A DNA stretch of 64,000 bases from Isoetes taiwanensis (lineage: Eukaryota > Streptophyta > Lycopodiopsida > Isoetales > Isoetaceae), in contig JAJEKV010000005.1 of the NCBI GenBank assembly GCA_021234155.1, forward strand, positions 25,497,584 to 25,561,583. The letters run 5' to 3'. This document shows positions 11,101-22,612 of the stretch, in pieces. Numbering within the stretch: position 1 is the first letter of the stretch; every line of letters begins with the position of its first letter. Below the pieces are notes generated by a model that worked only from the letters and a program-made list of their open reading frames with translations, was not told where the DNA came from and ran no database searches. A program made the position numbers and the translations under genes.

Positions 11101-11330
11101 GTAGCATGACGTATTTAGAAAGAAACACTAATGCAAGAGGTATTTAGAAAGAAACACTAATGCAAGAAGCAGTTGCTAATTGTCTGGAATGTTTAATCTT
11201 GAAGGAAGTTGGTCTAGATAGTAGTAATGTTCCTAGCTCGATTATGTAAGAAGCAGCTACTAATTGTCTAGAACGTTTAATCTTGAAAGGAAGTTGGTCT
11301 TGATAGTAGTAATGTTTCTTGCTCAAGTGC
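11101..11330. repeat. Two adjoining local tandem duplications
   Basis: A 29-bp unit (TATTTAGAAAGAAACACTAA...) occurs twice at about 11110-11166. A unit of about 83 bp starting GAAGCAGYTRCTAATTGTCT then occurs twice at about 11164-11325 with roughly 90% identity. Probably simple slippage or unequal exchange. Confidence 0.75.
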
Positions 11331-11740
11331 ATTTGATTGCACAGAAAAAGTACTAGTCTACTCCAAGTAAATGGGGGTTGTTTCAATTTGCAATTTGTAG
11401 TTATAATACTATTCATTGGAATTACATTTGATGATTAACTTTGTCATCGTAACAACTGAAGCATCATTGCTATATTTTGTCTGTGCTTTTATATATGTTC
11501 TGAGCAATGGTACAAACGTTTGTTTGACCATGCATACAATTTGTGCAGAAAATGATGGAATTATCCTCCCATCATAATGAATGAAATGAATGGGGTAGAG
11601 ATGAATAGATTGAGTTTGAAAACTATAGATCATTTTTTACATGCTAATGAACATATGACTTGGTTGTAAGAATAAATGAAATAGCGTGAATTGTCTTTTC
11701 CGTTCCTATTTCATCTCCAAACATGCTTCCCTTCAAAGTC

Positions 11741-12158
11741 GATTGTTCTTGCTTTAGAATCCAATGAAAGCCACTATGTATATACAAGTTAATTGCTAAA
11801 CATCCATGGGACAGAGCCATGCTTGTGCTCGAAGGTCCAATGATTCATATGCATCCAATGGTGGCACAAGTGGTCATCCAACTGCAAGATTTATACCAGT
11901 CAACTGTTATGCTTTCACATGAAAGTGCATCACTCTACCAAACATGACTCCATCAATCAGTTCAAAGATAATGTTCATTGCTAACATCTAGAGGCTGTGT
12001 GCAGTTTGCAAAAATGGCCACAAATACAACCTTTAATGAGAGTGACCGGCATGGAACAACAGATTGTAACATACCATGTAGCAGCATGGTCAGAAATATT
12101 TATGTCTTGTTTCTGAATACCCGTGCAACAGATAAGTAAATTAACTTTAAATGTTGTT
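11741..12158 (-). repeat. Right arm of the 0.43-kb inverted repeat
   Basis: Reverse complement of 9568-9995, starting GATTGTTCTTGCTTTAGAAT and ending TTTAAATGTTGTT. Confidence 0.88.
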
Positions 12159-12870
12159 CTTACTTTGAGTAATGCTAATGTAGAATCATAAGGAGAAGGC
12201 ACCTGAACCTAATATGAATCGTCAATTTCCAGTTATAACCCTCAAACAAGGTAGAAGGATCTCTTTGTCCTAGGCAAAAGCTCTTTTTTATATTTTTTGG
12301 ATCCTTCCTCCTGATTGAAATTCAATCAAGCTATAAACTGAAGGTCTCGTTATATTGAGCAGTTTATGAAGTGGAGGATCTAAGAAAAAGCATGTCGTCT
12401 TCAGTCTTTTCTACGAAAATTACACAACTACTAATACATTCCCTTAGTCAGATCACGTTGCTGAAGATGCATCCAGTCTCTATAACATTGCCTATTTTTA
12501 TTTCTTGTTAATTATCATGTAATTATCTAGTTGAAATTATGTCTTTGTACCCTTTTTGGGTTGCCTGAAGAACAATCCCTAGGCATGGAGGTGAGGACTG
12601 AGCGATATTCTGAGATTCGTGGAATGTCCTAAATGTGAGGCCGAAATACGTGGTAAGTTTGGAATGCGTAAAGAATATACCATTTTGACGATCAGAGATA
12701 AGCCCAAAAAAAAAGGGATGAACTTGCAATATTTGCTAAAAGGAGTTCAATCGAATATGCTCTGATCTGAGAGTTCGCATTCTTGATTTCATCACTTGAT
12801 ATGCATGCATTTTCTGATGCTAGTATATGTTTAGCCATGTTGTCTTGTTGGATTAATCGCCTCTTCATAG
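12159..12870. other. Noncoding spacer
   Basis: No coding or repeat signal that I can support. The aldo/keto reductase pseudogene begins after the acceptor-like CTTCATAG at 12863-12870. Confidence 0.5.
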
Positions 12871-13869
12871 GTAAAATTGGGGCCTCTCAAGATGTTCCCA
12901 TGGTTTCCGGTGGCATGGAGGAACAAACTTCTTTGGAGCTATGATGAGACTATGGATTCAGAGTTACAGGCAATCTTTGATCTGGCTATAACAAGAGGCG
13001 TTGATCTGTTTGATACGACTGATTCATATGGCACCAGAAGACTCAATGGCAGAAGTGAACTCCTACTTGGTCGCTTCATTCAGAAATTGCCTGGTGAGGT
13101 TATTATTCCCTTATGATGGTTCCTAATTGTTTATGAGTTTACGTTTTAAAAATCAGTTTCTGTTCAAACAAAACAAAGCTTGCAGCATATCCATGACATA
13201 TTACTCGAAAGCAGCTTGTTCACGCATGCAAGTAGAACAGTTTATAGCATATCGCTTTTGATCCCAGGCATTTGCATGATGATAGCATGCCTAAAATGAT
13301 TTGAATGCTTGCATTCTCATGTCAAAGTTTGTAGGTCATCATTGAAGCGCTTGCAAGTTGAAAACTTGCTATTGGATGGTTGCATTGATCAACTGCAAAT
13401 TACACTTCTCTCAAGAGCAAGCATTTTGAGATGGCCTTGTGGCAATTTATGAAGAGGTGAACTTGCATAGCATTATAAAATTCACGATTTTTTTAATGAC
13501 CATCTTTCAACTTTTAAGTTCAGGTCTTGGTGAAGGCAGTTGGTGTCAGCAACTATGGTCCAAATCAACTTTTAAGAATATATAAGTATATCGAACAAAG
13601 AGGTGTGCCTTTTAGTTCAGTCCAGGTTAGAGATTTTTCATGGTTGACTTGCATCTTTCATGACATTGAAGTTCTTACCATGGTTGGATGATTTTAAGGC
13701 ATTTGTTTCTATCTTAGATCCAATTTTCTTTCTTGAGTAGGGGCGAAGATTAGATGAGGGTGAAAGCTTTGTGTGATGAGCTAGGAATTAAGTTGATTGC
13801 ATACAATCTTCTTGTTCTTGGCATGCTTACAGGAAAATATACATCGAATAAATATCCGGAAGGGCCACG
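12871..13869 (+). pseudogene. Plastid-type NADP-dependent aldo/keto reductase, decayed copy
   Basis: Exon-like blocks in the order of plant NADP-dependent aldo/keto reductases (TIM-barrel oxidoreductases). 12871-13093 gives KLLWSYDETMDSELQAIFDL and GVDLFDTTDSYGTRRLNG, including the Asp and Tyr positions of the catalytic tetrad. 13335-13456 gives SSLKRLQVENLLLDG, then after a frame change STANYTS and EMALW. 13524-13625 gives VKAVGVSNYGPNQLLRIYKY. 13753-13869 gives [12 protein letters not shown] and [10 protein letters not shown]. Splice-like AG and GT borders flank the blocks. It is a pseudogene because the conserved Trp before STANY reads TGA, the second block is deleted and frameshifted, and the C-terminal third (cofactor phosphate site) was not found. 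Confidence 0.85.
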
Positions 13870-15164
13870 GTTTGTGTAGATTGCCTTCTCTTGTCATGTT
13901 CATTTTTTGATTAATTTTCCATCGGCTTCTTGTTCCATGAGATTCTCCCAAGCATTTTTCACTTCTCGATGTTTTAAGGAACATTGCAGAAACTGTTCAC
14001 AAGTAGTCCATCTTTTTCTATGTTCATTTTTTCATTTCTAATCTTTTAAATTCTTAGATATATGCATCATTTATCTAATGGGTGCAAATAGGCTCTAAAT
14101 TGGTGTTTGTGTAAAAGAGTGATCCCTATTAAGGCCTTGGCTCAAATCAATGAGAATTTTGGGGCTTTAGGATATCGTCTAACCAGTGCTGAAATTAAGA
14201 TATTGAATTGGATTGAATTGATTGTTTTATATTGTCCAGGGAGACCAATCAGCCTTGGGACCCAATACAATATTACTGCCTGGATTAAAAAAACCTTGCC
14301 CTGATGGCATTTCGAGGGAAATACTGTAGCAGCAATAAGATTGCTGACAAGATGTACAAATATATATATATATGTATACAAGATCAAGTATTTTCTGCTG
14401 ATGCATCTTTTAAAGCTCCACGTGCCAGTGAGATGCTGACAAATATCCGCTTGTCCATAATTATTTGTAGCAATGTAACAATCACGACCACAATACTGGA
14501 TTTTAAGAAAGTAAAACAGAAAATGAATTGGAGATAAATCACTAGTTTAAGGACCCGTTTTAAACTTTGTTATAGCTGACAAAGAGTTCTCATCCAAAAT
14601 AGTTCTTTATTCAGAAGACATTCTTGCCAAGAGTTCTTAGAAGAAAAGAGCTAACCAGCTTAATAACCTTACGTTGAAGTTCTGAAAATCTTAATTTATG
14701 ATAGTGGATTTAAGTTCATTTATCCATCACTAATTTAATCTCCTTGCATAAAAGAAGATGCAAGATTTCTTGCTATTCTAAGATGTAGATTACATCAGTG
14801 CGAATTAATACTATCCATTGATCTTAATTTTTACATCGTGAGGCCAAGATAATTCGAAAATCTGAATTTCATGCTCGACCTAAAGAATCAGAATGCATAA
14901 GTAGAGGAAGAGTTGTTCATGCCGATCATGCATGAAAGAAATTCTGATACTCCATTCTATAGGTTAAGAAGCTTGTGCTCAGAATCTGGAAGACATTGTA
15001 ATCTCTGGTTAGGTTACTGTCGAAGTTAAATTAACACAAATTATTTTTCTTTTACTTTGAAAAGCGGGATCAAGTAACAACAATATGATTGACAGATAAG
15101 ACTCTGCCTGATAGAATCATGTGCAGTATTAGAGCAGCTGGCAATCATAAATGCCACAAATGAA
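13870..15164. other. Noncoding stretch
   Basis: AT-rich, with a (TA)n-like tract at 14358-14372. Short open frames only. I see no family match and no continuation of the aldo/keto reductase. Confidence 0.5.
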
Positions 15165-15198
<34 letters not shown>

Positions 15199-15238
15199 TG
15201 GGGGAGGCAGCAGTGGGGAATCTTTGACAATGGGCGGA
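15165..15238 (+). pseudogene. Mitochondrial SSU (18S) rRNA fragment (NUMT)
   Basis: CAGCCACACTGGGACTGAGA followed by CACGGCCCAGACTC and GGGAGGCAGCAGTGGGGAAT is the universal bacterial-type SSU rRNA segment near E. coli 320-390. The continuation TCTTTGACAATGGGCG matches the plant mitochondrial form (TCTTGGACAATGGGCG) rather than the plastid form (TTTTCCGCAATGGGCG). Only about 75 bp is present, so it is an insertion and not a gene. Confidence 0.8.
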
Positions 15239-15585
15239 ATGGGAGGGAGGACCGGAACATGCCACTGAAAAACTCTACAAAGACAAATTGTCAAGGGTGT
15301 ATGTAGAGAAGGTAGGATGGGTAGTTGGTTAGATCTAGTATGGATCGTACATGGGCGGTAGTTGGAGTCGAAGGGAAGTTATGCACCCTCCTTGGACCAA
15401 CTATACTTGAAATATTCAGTTACACAAGACGTGGTTGAACATCCAGGAGATAAATTGGTTTTTAGAATACCATAAGAGAGATGGTACGAATACGAGAATA
15501 AACTATAAATAAGCATGTCCTAAAATCCATCTACATATCTACTAATATAGCAAAAATGCCCAACATAACATCAGTATGAAACTGT
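15239..15585. other. Noncoding stretch
   Basis: No organellar continuation, coding frame or repeat could be recognised. Confidence 0.45.
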
Positions 15586-15589
15586 TCTA

Positions 15590-15838
15590 ATCCCTATATA
15601 ATAAAGAAATAGTGTCCGTGTGTGAGTCTGTGTGAGTGAGTGCGTGCGTGAGTGAGTACGCCCCATCGACGGTGAAGGATGCGCCACGTGGCGCAATATC
15701 GACCCTCTTTATTCCCCCCACCCACTTTAAAAGTTTTTGGTCGTGGAGGGGATTTAAACCCTGAACCATATTCCCCAAACCCTCCATCCTTACCACTAAG
15801 CCAAGCATTGATTTCTTGAAAAAAAAATAGAAGTTCAC
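15590..15838 (-). mobile_element. tRNA-derived SINE
   Basis: On the minus strand a pol III split promoter is readable: A-box-like TGGCTTAGTGGTAAGG (about 15790-15805) and B-box-like GGGTTTAAATCCC (about 15748-15761), spaced as in tRNA-derived SINEs. A body with a CACTCACGCACGCACTCACTC microsatellite and an ATATA-ending 3' tail follows. Length (about 250 bp) and layout fit plant SINEs. Target duplications could not be fixed because of the A-rich flank. Confidence 0.72.
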
Positions 15839-15859
15839 ATATAGTTAAGGGCGAAGACT

Positions 15860-18139
15860 AAATAATTCAAGGATGCTCTAGGATGTTCTAGATAGTCTGG
15901 AATCTTATAGAATGTCCTGGAATGTCCTAGAGTCTTCTACGATGTCTAAAAATAGAAAGTTTTTTGAAACTTTGCAAATGCTCGAAATAGAATGTTATGG
16001 AATGTTCTAGATGCTCACAGATAAGCACCCCAGTCTAAAAATACAAAATACTATAATCTAAAAATAGAAAGTTTTCTAAAAATTTGCAAGAACTCATAAT
16101 GGAATGTTCTAGAATGTTCCCGGTGCTTCTGGGCAAGCACCTAAGTCTAAAAATAGAAAGTTTTGTGGAACTTTACAAACAATTCAAGGATGCTCTAGGA
16201 TGTTCTAGACAGCTCTGAAATATTCTAGAATCTTCTAGAATGTCCTGGAATGTCCTAGAGTCTTCTCGGATGTCTAAAAATAGAAAGTTTTTTAAAACTT
16301 TGCAAATGCTCAAAATAGAATGTTTTGGAGTGTTCCAGATGTTCATGGGTAAGCACCTCAGTCAAAAAGTAGAAAGTTCCATAGTCTAAAAATAGAAAGT
16401 TTTCTGAAGGTTTACAAGAACTCATAATAGAATGTTCTAGAATGATACTCAAAATACAATATTCTAGAATGTTCCAGATACTCATGGGTAAGCACCTCAG
16501 TCTAAAAATAGCAAATTTTTGGAACTTTACAAACACTCAAAATAGAATATTCTAGAATGTTCCAGATGCTCCTTGATAAGCATCCCAGTCTAAAAATAAT
16601 AAGTTTCTTAAATCTTTACAAATACTCACAATAGAATGTTCTATAATGTTTCAGATATTCATGGGCACTCAAAATAGAATGTTGTAGGATATTCCAGATG
16701 CTCCTGGGCAAGCACCCCCGTCTAAATAAAAATAGAAAGTTTTTTAAAAGTTTGCAAGAACTTATAATAGAATGTTCCAGATGCTCCTGACAAGCACCTC
16801 AGTCTAAAAATAGAAAGTTTTGTGGAACTTTACAAACACTCACAATAGAATCTTCTAAAAATGGAATGTTCCAAATGCTCCTAGGCAAGCACGTCAGTCT
16901 AAAAATAGCAGGTTTTTTGGAAACTTTGCAAACACTCAAAATACGATATTCTGGAATGTTCCAGATGCTCATGGGTAAGCACCTCAGTAAAAAAATAGCA
17001 GGCAACTTTACACACACTCAAAATAGCATATCCTAGAATGTTCCAGATGCTGATGGGCAAGCACCTCAGTCTAAAAATAGAAAGTTTTGTGGAACTTTGC
17101 AAACACTCAAAATAGAATGTTCTAGAATGTTCCACATGCTTTGGAATGTTCTAGAGTGTTCTAGAATGTTCTAGATGCTCCTGGGCAAGCACCTCAGTCT
17201 AAAAATAGAAACTTTTATGGAACTTTACAAACAATTCAAGGATGCTCTAGGATGTTGTAGATAGCTATGGAATCTTCTAGAATCTTCTAGAATGTCCTGG
17301 AATGTCCTAGAGTCTTCTAGAATGTCTAAAACTAGAAAGTTTTTTTAAAACTTTGTAAATGCTCAAAATAGAATGTTCTGGAATGTTCTAGATGCTTACA
17401 AGCAAGCACCTTAGTCTAAGAATAGAAGGTACCATAGTCTAAAAATAGAAAGTTTTCTAAACGATTGCAAGGACTCATAATAGAATGTTCTAGAATGTCC
17501 TAGAGTCTTTTAGGATGTCTAAAAATAGAAAGTTTTCTGGAACTTTGCAAATGCTCAAAATAGAATGTTCTGGAATGTTCTAGATGCTCACGGGTAAGCA
17601 TCTCAGTCTAAAAATAGAAGGTAAATAGAATGTTCTGGAGTGTTTCAGATGCTCACGGGTAAGAACCTCAATCTAAAAATAGAAAGTACCATAGTCTAAA
17701 AATAGAAAGTTTTCTAAAAGTTTGCAAGAACTCATAATAAAATGTTCTAGAATGTTCCAGATGCTCATGGACAGGCACCTCAGCCTAAAAATACAAAGTT
17801 CTGTGGAACTTTGCAAACATCAAAATAGAATGTTCTGGAATGTTCCAAATGCTCATGGACGAGCACCTCAGTCTAAAAATAGCAATTTTTGTGGAACTTT
17901 GCAAACACGCAAAATAGAATGTTCTAGAATGTTCCAAATGCTCATGGGCAAGCACCTCAGTCTAAAAATAGCAGGTTTTTGGAAACATTGTAAACACTCA
18001 AAATACAATATTCTAGAATGTTCCTAGAGTCTTCTAGAATGTCCAAAATAGAAAGTTTTTTGAAACTTTGGAAACGTTCAAACTAGAATGTTCTGTCTAA
18101 AAATACAAAGTTTTGTGGAACTTTGCAAACACTCAAAAT
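15860..18139. repeat. Tandem satellite with heat-shock-element-like core, left block
   Basis: Degenerate head-to-tail array with a unit of about 90-110 bp. The consensus contains CTCAGTCTAAAAATAGAAAG, TTTTNTGGAACTTTGCAAAC, ACTCAAAATAGAATGTTCTA, GAATGTTCCAGATGCTCATG and GGCAAGCAC. Most units carry alternating GAA and TTC triplets at 5-bp spacing (GAATGTTCTAGAATGTTC), which is the definition of a heat-shock element. Clear runs of at least four triplets occur near 16103, 16540, 17115, 17140, 17365, 17560, 17739, 17828 and 17918. Coding frames here are translation of the repeat and not genes. Confidence 0.93.
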
Positions 18140-18680
18140 CAGGGTTGCCCTTAAGGGGCTATTTATAGCCAAATGGCTAAATTATGAATATGTTCGAAAA
18201 TGGGATACTAAAGCTGAATAGGTTACTATTGAAAATAAATTATATTCTTTCGCCAAAGTTTTAACATTTCATCCTCCTGCCTTTCTTAAATTAGCCATGT
18301 ATTTTTTAGCTCAGATCTAGAGCTTCGCCTCCAATTCTATGGATCTATCACCATTGTAGAGCAAGTAATTGTTTGCTAGCTCTAGTGGACCATAGTAGAA
18401 TACTGGACCATGGTAGAATACTAAAAAAATCAACAACTACTCATTTTTTGCTACACATTATAGGTTTCTTTAATCCTTTTAAGTTGTATGTGAATTGACA
18501 TCTAATTTATTTATTTCAATTACCACAATAACGTTGGCAAGATTCGCCAGAGTTTCTATGAAACAGTTCAAGTCGCAAAAAGTAATCGCCTACAAAATTA
18601 ATATAGAAAGCTTATGATTCGCCTCATCTTCTAAATCACGCCTATGCAGATATGGCCTTAAGGGCAACCCTGCTCAAAAT
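18132..18680. mobile_element. 533-bp non-autonomous hAT MITE inside the satellite
   Basis: Element 18140-18672 with perfect 17-bp terminal inverted repeats CAGGGTTGCCCTTAAGG and a perfect 8-bp target duplication CTCAAAAT (18132-18139 and 18673-18680). Eight-base TSD and CAGGG-type ends define hAT. No transposase frame is inside. The target is a piece of the satellite unit, so the insertion is younger than this part of the array. Confidence 0.95.
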
Positions 18681-18850
18681 AGAATGTTCTCAAAGTAGAA
18701 GGTTTTTAAAAACTTTGCAAACACTCAAAATAGAATGTTCTCAAAATAGAAATGTTCTCAAAGTAGAAGGTTTTTGAAACTTTGCAACACTCAAAATAGA
18801 ATGTTCTAGAATGTTTCAAATGCTCATACGCAAGCACCTCGGTCTAAAAA
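18681..18850. repeat. Heat-shock-element-like satellite, right block
   Basis: Continuation of the same array after the MITE (TCAAAATAGAATGTTCTAGA and CTAAAAATAG motifs), giving about 2.4 kb of satellite in total. Confidence 0.88.
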
Positions 18851-19540
18851 TAGTGAATGTAGTAGATGTGGCCTCATGGGTGTAGATATGGTATGAGTCC
18901 TCATGTGTGTATCTGTGAATCTGCTACCCACAATTGATACTTTGTTGGTAATAGTATAGGGGGTTGAGCAGCATATGTGAATAAGGATGTGTGTATGAGC
19001 TTGCTCCCCATGCATGATACTTTGGAATTAGTAATAGGCATGAGTGAGCTCCTTATGGGTGGTTGAGCAATGGATGCTGAGTAACATGAGAAGTTTCTTC
19101 AACATATAGGGGTTGTAAATGGAATATACAGGCGTGAGTAAACTCCTCTTGCATGGGTGCCAAGTAATAGATGTGGTAAAGGTCCTCATGGGTGAAAATG
19201 TGGTATGGGTCCTCATGGTTGTACTTTGGAATTCATAGTAGACGTAATGAGACCCCAACAGGTGATACTTTAGTATAGTAGGTCTCGGTAAGCTCCCAAT
19301 GGGTGATAGTTTGAAATTGATAGTCAGTTGTAGTAAGTGTGAGTCAGCTTTTAATGGGTGAGACTTTGGAGTTGATAGTAGGTATGAGTAAACTCCCAAT
19401 GGATGTTACTTTAAAATTAGTAGTAAATGCGACTAAGCTTCCCAATGCGTGATAGTTTGGAATTGGTAGTACATATTGGTAGTAGGTATGTATGCGAGGT
19501 TGAGTAGGCTCTTAATAGATGATACTTTGGAATTAGTAGT
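18851..19540. repeat. Second degenerate tandem array, about 60-bp unit
   Basis: Recurring phrase GGTATGAGTAAACTCCCAAT then GGGTGATACTTTGGAATTG then GTAGTAGGTA, about ten irregular units. Unrelated in sequence to the array on its left. Confidence 0.8.
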
Positions 19541-19544
19541 AGGA

Positions 19545-19758
19545 CTACATAGGTGGGTCCAAACCGAGGCGAGGCCCCAGACGGGCCGAGCCGAGGAAGG
19601 GTGCAAAAACAATAGGGCACATGGGTGGGTCCAAATCGAGGCGAGGCCCCGGAGTGGCCGAGCCCAGGAAGGGTGCAAAAGAAAAGGGCACATGGGTGGG
19701 CCCAAACCGAGGCGAGGCCCCGGAGGGGCCGAGCCGAGGAATGAATGCAAAAGAAAAG
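19545..19758. repeat. Three-copy GC-rich tandem repeat, about 70-bp unit
   Basis: Unit contains GGTGGGTCCAAACCGAGGCG, AGGCCCCGGAGGGGCCGAGCC and GAGGAAGGGTGCAAAAG. Three copies at about 90% identity, much richer in GC than its surroundings. CCCCGGAGGGG inside each unit is palindromic. Confidence 0.88.
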
Positions 19759-20721
19759 GGCCCTAGTATTTAAGAAATAATAGGCATTGTAGGCTCCTTG
19801 TCTGGCCTCCGATATGAATCTAAGAAAGAATGCAGTGATGGGTTTAAGGCAAGGTAATGCGGGAGTCAAACACACAGTTTATCCTGGTTGAGAAGGGAAC
19901 TACCTGCTAATGTTAAGAGAGCAACCTTATCAAATGGAGCAGAAAGAAACGATGATAAGGCGAAGAGTGAAACATGCAATGAAACCATCTAATCTGCTTG
20001 GTTTCGACCAATCTCTGCAACTATGATAACCGGCTATGTCCCGTGTCGTATTTATGCACCTATCTTTTGTGAGAGTGCCCAGTTGGGTTGAGGTATTTGT
20101 AAGTAATGGGAAAAGGGATAAAAAAGGGGCGCTTTTTACATTTATTTTATTGGGGAAAAAAGATTTAATGAAGAATAGGGGGTCTTTTCGTGTTTTGACC
20201 ATTGTAACAAAAAAAAAAAAAAAAAAAAAACTAAAGTAAAAACCACCCAAAATAGCAGATTTTTTTTTTATGAGCCCTGTAGCTTTTGGAACCGAAGCTG
20301 CATGATTCAAGGCGGCAGGCTGGCCGATGAATCAAGGTGGATGGCCGTTGTATCAATTCTGGCTGATGAATCAAAGGCAGGGGCTTTTTCTGCCACAGCC
20401 ATACAGGCAGATCCTAAGGAAGAATTGATCAAAGGCAGCTTACAGGCAAATCCGAAAACCATGGCAGCATCTTTGTTGGCTATCTGTTTATGTTTCAGTA
20501 GACCAAAGTTTGATGATTTTAGGCTTATTTCTCACATGCTTACCTATATGATTTCATACTTCTGATAATTTCTTATGAAATCATAAATTTTTTCCAATGG
20601 AGATTTGTGTAAGAATTTCTTAGGTTGCAAATAGTAGAAAAACTTGCATCACATATGGTAGACGTTGTCTTCAGAAGGGGCATCTGATTGAGCGTCAGCG
20701 ATGGAACTGGGGCTGGTTAGA
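19759..20721. other. Noncoding stretch with poly-A
   Basis: A20+ run at about 20208-20229. From 20300 on, short degenerate repeats of GGCTGATGAATCAAGG. Nothing coding is recognised. Confidence 0.5.
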
Positions 20722-20726
20722 CTCTG

Positions 20727-21287
20727 TGATGGCGGGTTTTCCCACACCCCCATCATTCGACCTCAAAGGCAGAAATCAAGATCATCCGGTGCTGCTAGAT
20801 TAAAACAAAATACTTGACCAGAATTGGAATAAGAATAAGAAAATAATATGGGCCCAAAAATCTTCTTTTATAATCAAGAACTGGCATGGAAATACAATGG
20901 AAATCATCCTCCCATGTCTCTGAACCATGGGAGGCTTCTACACCAGATCATGTGGAGGCTGCCACCCTCCACAAAATCGTGGAGCAGGGAGAGAGGAGGA
21001 GCTCGTGCTCCTCAAAACAGTTATATAATTCTTGCCTCTTCATCTCCACCCTTCAAAATGCACCTCTTGATCTCGCCCTTCCATCCTTGCCTCCTCATCT
21101 CAACCCTTGAAATAACACCTCTTGATCTTGACCTTTGAATATGCACCCCTCCTCAACCATTAACAATATTTTTAAGAGCCTTTATATATTGAGCTCTTTT
21201 TTTAATATCTCAATTTCTTCACACCCCAAAAATGGTTTTGTTTCACAAATCTTTTCATGTTGACCGGGTGCCAAAAACCCGTCAACA
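20727..21287. repeat. Left LTR of the non-autonomous element
   Basis: 561 bp. Both ends are palindromic: the first 30 bases pair as TGATGG-GGG with CCC-CCATCA, and the last 30 pair as GTTGACCGGGT with ACCC(G)GTCAAC. Confidence 0.92.
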
Positions 21288-21374
21288 TCTATAAACAAAA
21301 AAAATGGGCGGTCCCCTCGCCCCTCTTACTTCAAAGATTTCATATGTTTAATATAATAAGTTAGTCTTTTTTTT

Positions 21375-21550
21375 GGCACAAAAAGATCTAACTGGGGTTT
21401 TAACGGATCCCTCCAAACCTTTACTGAATAATTCAAAGATGGGGTTTTTACGGATCCCTCAAACCTTTACGAAGATGGGGGGGGTTTTAACGGATCCCTC
21501 AAACCTTTTTTAAAGATGGGGGTTTTAACGGATCCCTCAAACCTTTCAAA
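21375..21550. repeat. Four-copy tandem repeat GGGGTTTTAACGGATCCCTC
   Basis: Units of about 45 bp (GATGGGGGTTTTAACGGATC, CCTCAAACCTTT) next to the left LTR, inside the non-autonomous element. Confidence 0.85.
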
Positions 21551-22612
21551 ATGATTCAAAAATATATTTTAAAGCTTTTTCGTGATTTAACACCATGTAA
21601 TTTGTATGCCAAGATAATAAAAAATCAATGGTAATTTCGGGCTTTGGGTAAAGGCTCAAATGAATGTAGAGACAAATGTCAAGAAAATATATTCTTTTTG
21701 GCAAGGTAAGGAGAAGGGGCGCCCCAAAACAAAAATGTGCATCATAATATATGGGCTAAGGGTAAATAAGAACTAAAATAAATCAAGAGTGATGGTCAAA
21801 ATATAGGGCAATGGTCAAAGCAATAGAAGAGGTAATGGTCAAATAATAGAAACATCAAGAAATAGGGGCAAAGGTCAAAATAAAGCAATGGTAAAGAAAA
21901 AGGCATTAAAATAATACAAGCCATAAAAAAAGCAAGGGTTTCTGGTTTGTCTTAAGTGGGATCGGCTTGGCGACAAAAAGACATGGCTATGGCGGAAAGC
22001 AAGATGCGGCAGAGGAAAAACACTTGTTGGTTTTGCGGTGTATCGGACTTCGGTAACCGGTTTGGGCGGCAAACAGGCGGCTATGGCAAGAACTTCTTCC
22101 TCTTTCTTCCTTTTTCTTTGATTGCTTCCTTTTCCTTCTTTTCTTGCAGATGGCAATGGCAAAGACAGAGGCTATGGCGATGGCTGGATTCGGCAGCAGG
22201 CATGGCCATGGCTTTTCTTGCAGGCACAGAATCAACAGAGAGACTCAATAGGGAAACAAGGCTGAAGCATCAGACACTCTCTAAGCACAGGGCAAGCGCA
22301 GGTAATGCAGATCTTTTCTTCTCTTCTTGTTTTCTTTCTGCTATAAACTTTGAATGCAGGCCTTTTTGTCACAGCAAGAGTTGGAGGATTTGTGAGAAAC
22401 AGATAAAGGGAGCAGATTCATGGCAGAGTATAAAACAAGAAGTTTTGAAGCTCGTGGAGGGCTGGCTTTTGCTGGCTCTCCTGAAAATATTCAAGAAGTA
22501 TTTTTTTCTGCAGCATCTTCAAGCATCTTCAAGCAGCAAGCAATGAACATAAAAGAGAGCAGCACCAAAATTGATCCTGGGGAAAAACACGATCTCGGTA
22601 GGACCTCCATAA

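Noticed and set aside
17722-18027. 101-codon ORF within the satellite
   Set aside because: Its protein is a repeat of the satellite unit translated. No independent coding evidence.
15860-18850. CRISPR-like repeat array
   Set aside because: Units are continuous tandem copies without unique spacers, and the genome is eukaryotic. It is a satellite.
21956-22546. 196-codon ORF in the non-autonomous LTR element as gag
   Set aside because: No zinc knuckle of gag type or capsid motif. Composition is driven by GGCNATGGC repeats.
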